Origin: an uncultured Chloroflexota bacterium
GTDB lineage: Bacteria > Chloroflexota > Dehalococcoidia > Lucifugimonadales > CAJWER01
Length of the DNA: 5,188 nt
Assembly (NCBI GenBank): GCA_913030785.1
Contig: CAJWER010000220.1
Location: 1-5,188, forward strand
Direction of reading: 5' to 3'
Shown: positions 4,940 to 5,188 of the stretch, piece by piece
Layout of the letters: every line of letters starts with the position of its first letter
How positions within the stretch are numbered: the first letter of the stretch is position 1
Notes under the pieces: generated by a model
What the model was told of the DNA's origin: nothing
The model's input: the letters and a program-made list of their open reading frames with translations, nothing else
Databases searched by the model: none
Made by a program: the position numbers and the translations under genes

Positions 4940-5165
4940 CTAAAAATTAGCTTTGCAAATCTCCGCTTTTGCCTGCGCTTCCGTAGCGATTCGACCCTCC
5001 TCAGCATCCCCAATGGGTGCAGCTCTGTGACTCCCGACGTCCATGTCTCGCCCTTCATTAATTGGTGCAGCACTATCGTCCGCCGTCGGGATATCAGCTT
5101 GAGCTGCAACCGTTGCAACATTAAGTACTGCAAAAGTTAATCCAACCATTAAAAAGTTTTTGCAT
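4940..5165 (-). CDS. N-terminal part of the same cysteine-rich secreted protein, with signal peptide
   Basis: From ATG 5149 the frame reads MVGLTFAVLNVATVAAQA, then an acidic mature start (DIPTADD), and ends at a TAG after EICKANF. As it stands the signal lacks a basic start and a ribosome site. Sixteen bases upstream, ATG 5165 has an AAGGG site at proper distance, but one extra C (5162) puts it out of frame. Without that base the start reads MKNFLMVGLTFAVL, a textbook Sec signal cut after A-Q-A. So either one base was gained here, the assembly has an error, or ribosomes shift frame in the A5-C-T5 run. The TAG at 4942-4940 is in frame with the C-terminal part at 4415-4819. Expected location is the periplasm or outside the cell; function unknown. 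Confidence 0.55.
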
Positions 5166-5188
5166 AACTACGCCCTTAGCAACGATGA

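Noticed and set aside
5121..5165. Short leader peptide from ATG 5165 (15 codons including TAA)
   Set aside because: Its residues show no attenuation pattern. The ATG is better explained as the displaced start of the signal peptide.
1..5188. CRISPR array, rRNA, complete tRNA or complete insertion sequence
   Set aside because: No regularly spaced direct repeats, no conserved rRNA or tRNA features, and no transposase with terminal inverted repeats were seen on either strand.

Overview
The window looks like part of a GC-rich Gram-negative bacterial chromosome. Shine-Dalgarno-preceded genes, a probable lipoprotein signal and Sec signal peptides support this, but nothing fixes a genus. Gene density is low. 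Several genes are truncated, frameshifted or split by an in-frame stop, and a tyrosine recombinase C-terminus and a phage-type HTH gene are present. It reads as an accessory region or decayed integration site, not a conserved core operon.

Left part (1-1170): a SAM-dependent methyltransferase runs off the left edge on the minus strand. Its N-terminal half is missing, and it abuts the 3' end of a possible plus-strand gene pointing the other way. After a hairpin-rich spacer comes a 130-residue plus-strand gene resembling phage terminase small subunits (583-975). It is followed by the first copy of a 67-bp structured repeat, which may also end minus-strand transcription.

Middle (1165-2970, minus strand, read right to left): a recombinase remnant, a small membrane protein with a probable frameshift, a 233-residue lipoprotein whose ATG overlaps the membrane gene's stop (ATGA), and a 5'-truncated paralogue of the membrane protein. 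The membrane protein and lipoprotein probably formed a translationally coupled pair.

Right part (2980-5188, minus strand): a 273-residue secreted protein with three related helical repeats, two strong downstream hairpins and a plausible promoter; a G-rich/C-rich spacer; the second copy of the 67-bp repeat; and a secreted cysteine-rich protein split by an in-frame TAG.

The two observations most worth following are the 67-bp repeat (63 of 67 positions identical, same orientation, just downstream of minus-strand genes) and the in-frame TAG codons. The secreted-protein TAG is followed in frame by a glycine-rich tail, and the cysteine-rich gene's TAG by 174 further codons. No recognisable gene here has TAG as an undisputed final stop. 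Decay is the simplest explanation because frameshifts occur nearby; amber readthrough or recoding is the testable alternative.
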